From the NCBI GenBank assembly GCA_036723975.1, contig DAIMGJ010000018.1, forward strand, positions 1 through 40,931: 40,931 nt of DNA. Reading direction: 5' to 3'. This DNA comes from JAILEN01 sp036723975. Lineage in GTDB: Bacteria > Bacillota > Clostridia > Lachnospirales > Lachnospiraceae. The notes below the pieces were generated by a model. That model was not told the origin of the DNA, did not search any database, and was given only the letters and a program-made list of their open reading frames with translations. The position numbers and the translations under genes were made by a program. Each line of letters starts with the position of its first letter. Position 1 is the first letter of the stretch. Shown piece by piece: positions 1-6,694 of this stretch.

Positions 1-53
1 TCGGGTGGGTCAGAATTAAACGTAAATGTGGGTCAATTCTACTTGACATTCAA
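1..53. mobile_element. Probable terminal end of an insertion sequence (IS21-like)
   Basis: The first 50 bases hold two tandem units of 23 bases, each opening with GTGGGTCA (5-12 and 28-35), then ACTTGACA and a CA-ending stretch. Tandem short repeats inside the ends and TG...CA termini are typical of the IS21 family, and the GTGGGTCA pattern resembles IS21-type ends I remember from Clostridia. No transposase is inside the window, so the element would lie to the left. The repeats are seen directly; the family assignment is inference. The outer boundary (about 48-53) is uncertain. Confidence 0.4.
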
Positions 54-62
54 CAGGTGTAT

Positions 63-620
63 ATGGTAATTGCAAAGCAGATTGAAATAAGAAATAACAT
101 AAAAAAGTACTTTGATATTGCTTATGAGGGGGATGTTGTCGTTGTCCCGCGAAAAGGAAATAAGAATGTTGTTATTATTTCTGAAGAAGAATATAGTCGT
201 TTAAATCAGAATAAGCGTATCGTAGCTTATGCGGATGCTTTTACAAAACGAGGACTTTCTGCCCGTTCAAAGAATCAAGCAAATAGTTTAATTGATGATA
301 ACCTTGAGAAACTGAATATGATTGAGAATTTAAAACCGGGATGGAACGGACATGATGCTCCTGATTTTGGCAAGGAACTTATCGAAAAGGTGAAGCGCAT
401 TTTGTTGGAATTGTATATTCAGCCGGAGATTTTTCCGACGGCATTGCAGACGATTCAGTTAGAGTTTGATAACTCCAGACATGATCATATGGAAATCGAG
501 ATAGGTGCATCGGATACAGCGGAGGTTTTTATCTCCTTATACAATGGCGGAGAGGAATTTGAGAGTATACCAATAAGCAGTGAAGAAATAAATCATAGGG
601 TTGGTGCATTTTATGGATAA
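63..620 (+). CDS. Phd/YefM-type antitoxin domain fused to an uncharacterised C-terminal domain
   Basis: The protein has 185 residues. Residues 1-50 fit the Phd/YefM antitoxin fold: a short strand, the helix NNIKKYFDIAYEGD, a VVV strand and the closing ISEEEYSRL. Such domains bind DNA and neutralise a partner toxin. Residues 75-185 form a second domain with GWNGHDAP, then FPTALQTIQLEF and EIEIGA. I recognise this pattern from unnamed bacterial proteins often found beside a small partner gene, but not as a named family. ATG 63 is preferred over GTG 57 because AGG at 55-57 lies 5 bases upstream. The stop overlaps the next gene by 8 bases, so the two are translationally coupled. The gene sits directly against a likely IS end, so its native promoter may be displaced. 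An antitoxin role is inference. Confidence 0.75.
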   Translation: MVIAKQIEIRNNIKKYFDIAYEGDVVVVPRKGNKNVVIISEEEYSRLNQNKRIVAYADAFTKRGLSARSKNQANSLIDDNLEKLNMIENLKPGWNGHDAPDFGKELIEKVKRILLELYIQPEIFPTALQTIQLEFDNSRHDHMEIEIGASDTAEVFISLYNGGEEFESIPISSEEINHRVGAFYG

Positions 621-981
621 TACATTTCGAATTGATGAAAAACTGTATCGAGCAATATATCCACCGGAAGTGGTTGATATGTTTTGGCGTAAAGATGGGA
701 CAATTTCTTCCGCAGCTTTTGCTGATCCAAAGGGACTGTCTGTTGATCGCGGAGATTACCGGGAAGACGAAGTTGTTGTAGAGGATTTAAAAAGAAGATT
801 TGTGGGGCGTATCATTTCGCTATATGTGAAAAACTATTATGACATTGGCGCGGTGGTTCGGTATCTTCCATCGAAAAATAATATGTATCATTCGGAAATT
901 CACGGAAGTGAAACGGTAGTACTTTTGTCGAAACCGCAGAGGCTGTATTTAGCAAGAAAAGCGAGAGTAATTCAGGAGTAA
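613..981 (+). CDS. Small unknown protein, candidate toxin partner of the Phd-fused gene
   Basis: The protein has 122 residues, is rich in Arg and Lys, and has no signal peptide or membrane segment, so it should be cytoplasmic. Visible blocks are KLYRAIYPPE, FWRKDGTISSAAF and GLSVDRGDYR, then a C-terminal half with YHSEIHGSETVVLL. I do not recognise a named family. The arrangement (basic 120-residue protein, start overlapping the end of a Phd-domain gene) is what toxin-antitoxin pairs look like. ATG 613 is chosen because AGGG at 597-600 lies upstream and the in-frame TTG 601 and GTG 604 have no usable ribosome site. A RES-type ADP-ribosyltransferase was considered for the Arg/SSAAF pattern, but the match is too weak to assign. 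Toxicity is not shown by the sequence. Confidence 0.7.
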   Translation: MDNTFRIDEKLYRAIYPPEVVDMFWRKDGTISSAAFADPKGLSVDRGDYREDEVVVEDLKRRFVGRIISLYVKNYYDIGAVVRYLPSKNNMYHSEIHGSETVVLLSKPQRLYLARKARVIQE

Positions 982-1027
982 GAATAACATATGGAATGTC
1001 ACCAACTGAATAGGATAGAGGAGTTTA

Positions 1028-1270
1028 ATGGGGTACATGGATGAGTTTTTGGAAGAATGTAAAAAGGCATACGGAGAAGCGGAAGGCTTTCGGATATATA
1101 CAACCATTTTGCCGGGCATCCTAGGGGATTTTCAAAAGATGCTTCGTGCGGCAAAACCGGATATGGAAGTTTCGGAAGAGTATAAGATTGACGACGGAAG
1201 CAGAAGCGTAAGACTTACCGGAAAACGTCGTCCGGATGGAAAATTGGAGATGCAAGCGCATTTGATGTAG
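1028..1270 (+). CDS. Small hypothetical protein (80 aa)
   Basis: An 80-residue soluble protein beginning MGYMDEFLEECKKAY. It is charged, with a predicted N-terminal helix, then YKIDDGSRSVRLTGKRRPDGKLEM, which suggests a short beta hairpin. I recognise no family. A good ribosome site (AGAGGAG, 1017-1023) lies 4 bases before ATG 1028; ATG 1037 is a weaker alternative. It starts 46 bases after the unknown partner gene with no terminator between them, and a clear terminator follows at 1291-1317. It is therefore probably the last gene of the same transcript and may be a third component of that cassette; this is inference from position only. Confidence 0.65.
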   Translation: MGYMDEFLEECKKAYGEAEGFRIYTTILPGILGDFQKMLRAAKPDMEVSEEYKIDDGSRSVRLTGKRRPDGKLEMQAHLM

Positions 1271-1290
1271 GGAAAACATATGGGAAATGA

Positions 1291-1317
1291 AAAAGGAGTC
1301 GGGGACTCCCTTTTTTA
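1291..1317 (+). terminator. Rho-independent terminator closing the Phd-cassette transcript
   Basis: GGAGTC (1295-1300) pairs with GACTCC (1304-1309), followed by a run of six T residues (1311-1316) and preceded by A residues. It lies 20 bases after the stop of the 80-residue gene. Confidence 0.8.
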
Positions 1318-1336
1318 TTGCAATTTGTAGCGCTCA

Positions 1337-1365
1337 TTGACAGAAGTACGAAAATATCGTACTAT
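1337..1365 (+). promoter_or_regulatory. Promoter of the XRE-phosphoesterase operon
   Basis: TTGACA (1337-1342), a 17-base spacer and TACTAT (1360-1365) make a near-consensus housekeeping promoter. It is followed after 35 bases by the XRE start codon. Confidence 0.75.
1345..1363. promoter_or_regulatory. Inverted-repeat operator overlapping the XRE promoter
   Basis: A perfect inverted repeat, AGTACGA (1345-1351) and TCGTACT (1357-1363) separated by five bases, fills the promoter spacer and overlaps the -10 box. A third, imperfect half-site TCGTATT lies at 1381-1387. Position and symmetry fit a site at which the downstream XRE protein represses its own promoter. Autoregulation is inference. Confidence 0.6.
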
Positions 1366-1400
1366 AAGAATATGAAAAAATCGTATTGCGAGGAGCGAAT

Positions 1401-1847
1401 ATGGAAACAAAATCAGGAAATAACTCAATTTGTGTTGCCTTTTCTCAGAGAATGTCTCAACTATTGGAGCGTGATGGAAAAAGTAGGAAAGATGTTTGTC
1501 GGGATTTGGATATTAAATATACAACCTTTTGCGATTGGATCAATGGCAGAAATATTCCCAAGGCACCGCAGATTGAACGTCTATGTGATTATTTTTGCGT
1601 GGGGCCGGCGTATTTCTTTATTGAGACAGAACCGGAAAATGCTACGGAGCGATTTACAAACAGAGTTACGGGGTATGCAAAGATGCTTCAACATAAAACA
1701 TTGGAAGATATGAAAAATGAAGTTGAGGAACGGACGAAAATTGACTGTGCATTGGATATGATTAAAGATGGAGCACTATCTTTGGATAAAATTGCGCAGT
1801 ATACAAAGCTACCATTAGCAAAGGTGAAAGAACTTGCAGCTAAGTAA
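1401..1847 (+). CDS. XRE-family DNA-binding regulator with Rpn-like C-terminal tail
   Basis: The protein has 148 residues. Residues 10-75 form a lambda-repressor-type helix-turn-helix: the recognition region reads RKDVCRDLDIKYTTFCDWINGR, followed by an LCDYFCVGPAYFF segment typical of XRE regulators. Residues 99-148 (from KTLEDMKNEVEERTK) closely resemble the C-terminal tail of the Rpn-family nuclease gene at 2627-3451 (KALEDMRNEVAEQTK). ATG 1401 is chosen because AGGAG at 1391-1395 is well placed; in-frame TTG 1386 lacks a ribosome site. The gene lies behind its own promoter and inverted repeat, and 9 bases before the phosphoesterase gene, whose ribosome site overlaps its stop. It probably controls that operon. 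Its ligand or partner is unknown. Confidence 0.85.
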   Translation: METKSGNNSICVAFSQRMSQLLERDGKSRKDVCRDLDIKYTTFCDWINGRNIPKAPQIERLCDYFCVGPAYFFIETEPENATERFTNRVTGYAKMLQHKTLEDMKNEVEERTKIDCALDMIKDGALSLDKIAQYTKLPLAKVKELAAK

Positions 1848-1856
1848 GGAGTTCCT

Positions 1857-2570
1857 ATGAAAGTATTGGTAATACCGGATGTTCATCTAAAACCGTGGAT
1901 TTTTGATAAGGCGGATGAATTGATAAAAGATGGTTCTGCTGAACGTGTGGTTTGTCTTATGGATTTGGCAGATGACTGGAATATGGAATTTCAGATTGAA
2001 GAATATAAGCTGACATATGATCGCGCGATTCAATTTGCAAAGGAGCATCCTGATACGTTGTGGTGTTATGGAAACCATGATCTTAGCTATGTTTGGGGAT
2101 ACCTTGAAACCGGTTATTCTGTTTATGCGGAAAACACGGTTATATCTAAATTGAGAGAACTAGAAAACGCGTTAAAGGACCCTAGTCAAATTGCGATAAT
2201 GCAACGTGTGGATAAGGTCTTGTTTGCACATGGAGGTTTGTCGACTGAGTTTGTAAATCGTCTGGATGAAAGCCTTATCGATGTAGATATAGATGAAGTA
2301 CTTCACATAATAAATAATTCCTCAATGGAGACTCTTTGGAAGGATGAGTCGCCATTATGGCTTCGCCCACAGTATCATTCAGTAGATGCATTTCGAAAGA
2401 ATGAGTATATTCAGGTTGTTGGACATACTCCGGTGGAAAAAATATATGAGGAGTCTGGATTTATATTTGTAGATGTGTTTTCTACATATCGAGATAAGAC
2501 ACAGATTAGCGAATCGGCATTCCTGATTATCGAGACAGAAACCGGAAAATATGAAGTAAAAAGAGTATAA
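1857..2570 (+). CDS. Calcineurin-like (PPP-type) metallophosphoesterase
   Basis: A soluble protein of 237 residues with the metallophosphoesterase motifs in order: DxH (D8, H10), a D-x-x-D block (D36, D39), GNHD (residues 72-75), AHGG (H125) and GHTP (H190). These bind two metal ions in this superfamily and support hydrolysis of phosphoesters on proteins, nucleotides or nucleic acids. The order and the GHTP ending resemble PPP-type serine/threonine or diadenosine-tetraphosphate phosphatases. However, the usual GDxxDRG is altered: Gly is Met35 and the following Arg-Gly is Asp40-Trp41, so the substrate should not be assumed. AAGGAG at 1846-1851 overlaps the XRE stop. It forms a two-gene operon with the XRE gene, which is an unusual partner. 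Confidence 0.85.
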   Translation: MKVLVIPDVHLKPWIFDKADELIKDGSAERVVCLMDLADDWNMEFQIEEYKLTYDRAIQFAKEHPDTLWCYGNHDLSYVWGYLETGYSVYAENTVISKLRELENALKDPSQIAIMQRVDKVLFAHGGLSTEFVNRLDESLIDVDIDEVLHIINNSSMETLWKDESPLWLRPQYHSVDAFRKNEYIQVVGHTPVEKIYEESGFIFVDVFSTYRDKTQISESAFLIIETETGKYEVKRV

Positions 2571-2626
2571 AAATAAGGGGAAAATAAGGGAAATGATGGA
2601 GAAGATGTATTGCTGGAGAAAGAAAC

Positions 2627-3451
2627 ATGATGGAAGAATGTATTGGATTGGATGCGGAAGAACATGAAAAAGAGCATCAGGAGGATTTAAGAAGGATTAA
2701 AGAGTTTCGTTTAATGGATGATGATTTTATGAATGCCTGCTTTAAGAATAATATTGAGGGCACGCAACTATTGATTCAAATCATTCTTGGACGGGATGAC
2801 ATTACAGTGACGAGCGTAACAACGCAGAGTGTTATGAAAAATCTTCAAGGTCGAGATATTTGGCTTGATATAGACGCGAAAGATGCGGATGGAAGAGCGT
2901 TTGATATTGAGATTCAAAGAACAGATAAAGGAGCAGATCGAAAACGAGCGCGGTATCATTCGAGTATCATGGATGCGCATTTGCTTCAACCGGGGGAAGA
3001 CTTTTGCAAACTACCGGAAACCTATGTTATATTTATTACAGAAAATGATGTGATTGGAAGTGGGGAACCGCTTTATTCAATTGATAGACAAATAATAAAT
3101 ACCGGAGAGCCTTTTGGTGATGAAACTCATATTCTTTATGTAAATGGAGAGAATAGGAATGCGACTACCGAATTGGGAAAATTGATGCATGATTTCTTTT
3201 GCACAAATCCGGATGAAATGCATTATGAGGAATTAGCAAATAAGGCTCGATATTATAAGGAAGATGAGAAAGGAGTTTCGATGATGTGTAAAGCGCTGGA
3301 AGATATGAGAAATGAAGTTGCAGAACAGACAAAACTTGATGCTATAAAAAGCGTAATGAAGACATTAGGGCTTAGTGTTGAAAAAGCAATGGAAGCTATA
3401 GAAATTCCTAAGTCACAGTGGAACACCTATATTGGATTATTAGAAAAATAA
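2627..3451 (+). CDS. Rpn-family / PD-(D/E)XK nuclease family transposase-like protein
   Basis: The protein has 274 residues. It matches the Rpn (recombination-promoting nuclease)/PDDEXK_2 group abundant in Clostridia: an FRLMDDDFMNACFK opening, then LDIDAKDADGRAFDIEIQ with the candidate catalytic D81, E95 and Q97, and an Arg-rich YHSSIMDAHLL segment. The C-terminal tail (from residue 219, KALEDMRNEV) is the small region typical of this group. In the best-studied Rpn proteins the domain cuts DNA and promotes RecA-independent recombination; many family members are uncharacterised. ATG 2627 follows GGAGAAAG with 6 bases spacing. It lies 56 bases after the phosphoesterase and has its own terminator. 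It may share the upstream transcript. Transfer is likely in view of the nearby IS end. Confidence 0.85.
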   Translation: MMEECIGLDAEEHEKEHQEDLRRIKEFRLMDDDFMNACFKNNIEGTQLLIQIILGRDDITVTSVTTQSVMKNLQGRDIWLDIDAKDADGRAFDIEIQRTDKGADRKRARYHSSIMDAHLLQPGEDFCKLPETYVIFITENDVIGSGEPLYSIDRQIINTGEPFGDETHILYVNGENRNATTELGKLMHDFFCTNPDEMHYEELANKARYYKEDEKGVSMMCKALEDMRNEVAEQTKLDAIKSVMKTLGLSVEKAMEAIEIPKSQWNTYIGLLEK

Positions 3452-3466
3452 GTATTATAAATTCCA

Positions 3467-3495
3467 GGGGACACCTCAATGCGGTGTCCTTTTTT
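3467..3495 (+). terminator. Rho-independent terminator after the Rpn-family gene
   Basis: GGACACC (3469-3475) pairs with GGTGTCC (3483-3489) across a seven-base loop, followed by six T residues (3490-3495). It separates the accessory region from the LysR gene. Confidence 0.85.
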
Positions 3496-3549
3496 GCATG
3501 AAGTAGCAAAATATACCTATCACATTTCGGCGCTGCAGGCATAAGAATA

Positions 3550-3596
3550 TTGACATAGGCCTTTGACTGTATACTATAATATAAAAAATACTATAA
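3550..3596 (+). promoter_or_regulatory. LysR gene promoter with repeated ATACTATA motif
   Basis: TTGACA (3550-3555) is followed by TACTAT (3572-3577, spacer 16) or TATAAT (3575-3580, spacer 19). The octamer ATACTATA occurs at 3571-3578 and again at 3589-3596, 18 bases apart and on the same face of the helix at about 10.5 bases per turn, give or take. One copy overlaps the -10 region. This could be a regulator site as well as the promoter itself; the regulator role is inference. Confidence 0.55.
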
Positions 3597-3613
3597 AGGT
3601 TAGTAGGGGAAAT

Positions 3614-4525
3614 ATGACACTAAATCAATTAAAATACGCAATCGAAATACAAAAAATGGGTTCGGTAAATGAGGCGGCAAAGAGCTTATTTGTCTCACAG
3701 CCTTCGTTGACAGCTGCCTTAAAAGCCTTGGAAAAAGAAGTGGGATTTGATATCTTTACCCGATCTACCAGCGGAATGACCCTTACCGTAAAGGGAGAAG
3801 AGTTTTTGGGCTATGCCAAATCCGTTGTGGAACAGTACGAGATTTTAGATGCAAAGTATTTATCCAAGGAGCTTAGAAAACGGACGTTTCACGTATCAAC
3901 ACAGCACTATACCTTTGCGGTGAACGCGTTTATTAATGTGATCAATCAGTACGGAATGGACGAGTATGAGTTTGAAGTCCACGAAACAAAGACCTATGAC
4001 GTCATCGATAACGTGAAAAACCAGCGCAGTGAGATTGGTGTGTTATACATGAATGAGTACAACAGCGCGGTATTAAAGAAGCTGTTTGCGGATGCTTCCC
4101 TTACCTTTACACCGCTGTTTGACTGCAGCATTTATGCGTATATGTCAAAGAAGAATCCGCTTGCAAAGAAAAAGGAAGTGACGTTGCAGGATTTGGAAGA
4201 GTATCCTGCAATGGCCTTTTCTCAAGGGGAACACAATTCTTTTTATTTTGCGGAAGAAGTGCTTTCTACCTATGAGTACAAAAAACAGATTAAGGTGTCC
4301 GATCGTGCAACCATGCTAAACCTTATGGTTGGTATTAACGGATATACCCTTTGCTCCGGCATTATTTGCGAAGATTTAAACGGCTCCGATTATTGCGCCG
4401 TAAAGGTGAAGACCAAAGAAAAAATGACCATTGGTTATATTTCAAGAAAGCATGCGGTGATTTCGGAAATGGGACAAAAGTATATTGAAGAATTACAAAA
4501 GTATGCAAAGAACGTTTTAAAATAA
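3614..4525 (+). CDS. LysR-family transcriptional regulator
   Basis: The protein has 303 residues, the normal LysR length. Residues 1-60 form the winged helix-turn-helix: MTLNQLKYAIEIQKMGSVNE, AAKSLFVSQPSLTAALKALE and FTRSTSGMTLTVKGEEF. Residues from about 90 form the two-lobed effector-binding domain. The effector cannot be read from the sequence. ATG 3614 is preceded by AGGGGA (3605-3610); upstream in-frame codons lie within the promoter. The gene appears to be monocistronic, since a separate promoter lies before the downstream signalling operon. The ATACTATA motif in its own promoter recurs upstream of metQ (13433-13440 and inverted at 13385-13392), which hints that methionine uptake could be a target, but an AT-rich octamer is weak evidence. 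Confidence 0.9.
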   Translation: MTLNQLKYAIEIQKMGSVNEAAKSLFVSQPSLTAALKALEKEVGFDIFTRSTSGMTLTVKGEEFLGYAKSVVEQYEILDAKYLSKELRKRTFHVSTQHYTFAVNAFINVINQYGMDEYEFEVHETKTYDVIDNVKNQRSEIGVLYMNEYNSAVLKKLFADASLTFTPLFDCSIYAYMSKKNPLAKKKEVTLQDLEEYPAMAFSQGEHNSFYFAEEVLSTYEYKKQIKVSDRATMLNLMVGINGYTLCSGIICEDLNGSDYCAVKVKTKEKMTIGYISRKHAVISEMGQKYIEELQKYAKNVLK

Positions 4526-4544
4526 AGATTCTTATGCCGACTAT

Positions 4545-4573
4545 TTGTATTTCTTTGAAAAAATCGCTATACT
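4545..4573 (+). promoter_or_regulatory. Promoter of the HD-GYP / hybrid kinase operon
   Basis: TTGTAT (4545-4550), a 17-base spacer and TATACT (4568-4573) lie 46 bases before the start of the first HD-GYP gene. Confidence 0.6.
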
Positions 4574-4618
4574 TGTACGTGAATCGACATATTTTTACTA
4601 TTAGGGGATGGGGAAGAT

Positions 4619-6682
4619 ATGAAAAATAAGCTGCTTGGGAGACAGAACCGGGCTGCACTTCTGGTTTGTCTTTTGGGTATCGGAATAAATTTTACATTTA
4701 ACGGACTGACAAAAATCTTTGGACTTCCGCTGTATTTGGATACGGTGGGGACCATTGCGTCTGCCGCTATAGGTGGTTATCTTCCGGGCGTTGTGGTTGG
4801 TTTTGCAACCAATCTGATCAAAAGCATTTCCACGCCCGATTCCAGTTATTATGGTTTTGTTAATGTGTTAATAGCGCTTCTTACTGCTTTTTTTGCCAAG
4901 AGAGGATGGCTTAAAAAATGGTGGGGAATCGGTGGCTCTATTTTGGCGTTCACTGCAGTAGGTGGAGGCTTAGGTTCTCTTGTTACCTATGTTATACAGG
5001 ATGGTACTCAAAGAGAGGTGTTTCATCAGATCATATCCGATTTGCCGGATAAGATTATCTCTGTTTCTTTGGCGATTTTGATTCTTCGCGCCATTCCGGA
5101 AAAAATCTATAAATATTGCGGATTTACCATGTGGCTCCAGAATCCCGACGAAGGCGCAAAGGTGGCGTCCCAAAAAGAGTCGGGGGTAAGGCTTTTATCT
5201 CTTCGGGTAAAAATGCTTGCTGCACTTATTTTTTCCATGTTTATCATTGCCATTACGGGATTATATATTTCCGTACGAATCTATGACAATACCATTATGG
5301 ATGAGGTTACAAAACTTGCGAAAGGTACGGCCTTATTGGCAGCAAAGCAGATTGATGGAAACCGGGTGGATGAATATTTAAACAGTGATGGTACCGCCAA
5401 TGGCTATTCGGAAACTCAGAGGAAGTTGGAAGACATTCTGGAGAGTTCTCCGGACGCCAATTTCCTATATGTCTATCGTATGGAAGAAGACGGCTATCGT
5501 GTTGTCTTTGATGTGGATACTCCCATGTATCCGGCGGACCCGATAGGTACGTTTATTGAATATGAGCAGGCATATGTCCCGTATATCCCGCAGCTTTTGG
5601 CTGGAGAAAAAATAAAACCTCTGGTTACCGTGGATGAATACGGATATCTTTTGACTGCTATGGAACCGGTCTATGATTCTTCCAATCATTGTGTTTGCTA
5701 TGCCGTTGTGGATGTGGATCTGGAACAGTTGACCATAAATGATCGGAAGTTTTTTGTAAAGATTATTACCATCTTTTTAAGCTATTTCTTGTTTGTCTGT
5801 ACGTTTATTATGTGGCTTACGGATTATCACATTGTGTATCCCGTAAGAAGTATTACGAATTCCTTGGATAAGACCTTTAATCAGACGGACACCCAGAATG
5901 TACTGGATGAGGAAGTAAGGGCAATTCGAAAAATCAACATTCATACCGGGGATGAACTGGAAAAGCTTTACGCGTCCCTTTGCCGTATGACCTTAAATCA
6001 GACGGAGCAGATGCGAAGTATTCGACGACTATCGGAATCCACGGTGGATATGCAGGACGGTTTGATTATTACCATGGCGGACATGGTGGAAAACCGTGAC
6101 TCAGACACGGGTGCCCATATCCAAAAGACTGCTGCATACGTAAGAATTATTTTGGAAGGCTTAAAGAAGAAGGGCTACTACGCAGAAAAACTGACACCGA
6201 AGTTTATTTCGGATGCGGTACGTTCGGCACCCCTTCATGATGTTGGAAAGATTAATGTTCCGGATGCGATTTTAAATAAGACCGGAGATTTAACGGACGA
6301 AGAGTATGAAATCATGAAGTCTCATACCACTGCGGGCAAGCAGATTATCGAGCATGCGATTTCGACCTTCAGAGGAGATAACTACTTAAAAGAAGCAAGA
6401 AATATGGCAGCGTATCATCACGAATGCTGGGACGGAACCGGCTATCCGGATGGACTTCATGGGGAGGTCATTCCTTTGTCTGCCCGTGCTATGGCGGTTG
6501 CGGATGCTTTTGATACGTTGACATCCGAACCGGTAAATGGAAAGACGCTTTCTGTGACGGAGGCGTTTACTGCTTTGGAAGAAAACAAAGGAACCCGGTT
6601 TGATCCCAAATGTGTGGAAGTGTTTGTGGAATCCGCAGACGAAGTAAAGATTATTTTCCGAAAGTATAATGACGCAACTTAA
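4619..6682 (+). CDS. Membrane HD-GYP phosphodiesterase with ECF-S-like N-terminal domain
   Basis: The protein has 687 residues. Residues 1-175 form about five membrane helices resembling ECF-transporter S components (LPLYLDTVGTIASAAIGGYLPG is the clearest stretch). A further helix (about 196-218) leads to an extracytoplasmic sensor region (about 219-375), another helix (about 378-400), a HAMP-like linker and a cytoplasmic HD-GYP domain (about 490-687). The catalytic residues are intact: H540-D541 with K544 in HDVGK, H600-H601-E602, and G608-Y609-P610. HD-GYP enzymes hydrolyse cyclic-di-GMP, so this is probably a sensor-controlled phosphodiesterase. AGGGGATGGGGA precedes ATG 4619. It is the first gene of a three-gene operon; the hybrid kinase starts 12 bases after its stop. 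The ECF-S assignment is by eye. Confidence 0.85.
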   Translation: MKNKLLGRQNRAALLVCLLGIGINFTFNGLTKIFGLPLYLDTVGTIASAAIGGYLPGVVVGFATNLIKSISTPDSSYYGFVNVLIALLTAFFAKRGWLKKWWGIGGSILAFTAVGGGLGSLVTYVIQDGTQREVFHQIISDLPDKIISVSLAILILRAIPEKIYKYCGFTMWLQNPDEGAKVASQKESGVRLLSLRVKMLAALIFSMFIIAITGLYISVRIYDNTIMDEVTKLAKGTALLAAKQIDGNRVDEYLNSDGTANGYSETQRKLEDILESSPDANFLYVYRMEEDGYRVVFDVDTPMYPADPIGTFIEYEQAYVPYIPQLLAGEKIKPLVTVDEYGYLLTAMEPVYDSSNHCVCYAVVDVDLEQLTINDRKFFVKIITIFLSYFLFVCTFIMWLTDYHIVYPVRSITNSLDKTFNQTDTQNVLDEEVRAIRKINIHTGDELEKLYASLCRMTLNQTEQMRSIRRLSESTVDMQDGLIITMADMVENRDSDTGAHIQKTAAYVRIILEGLKKKGYYAEKLTPKFISDAVRSAPLHDVGKINVPDAILNKTGDLTDEEYEIMKSHTTAGKQIIEHAISTFRGDNYLKEARNMAAYHHECWDGTGYPDGLHGEVIPLSARAMAVADAFDTLTSEPVNGKTLSVTEAFTALEENKGTRFDPKCVEVFVESADEVKIIFRKYNDAT

Positions 6683-6694
6683 TGGGAGAGAGGT

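Noticed and set aside
1318..1713. Alternative 131-codon frame overlapping the XRE gene on the + strand
   Set aside because: It starts within the XRE promoter, lacks a ribosome site and overlaps a well-supported HTH gene in another frame.
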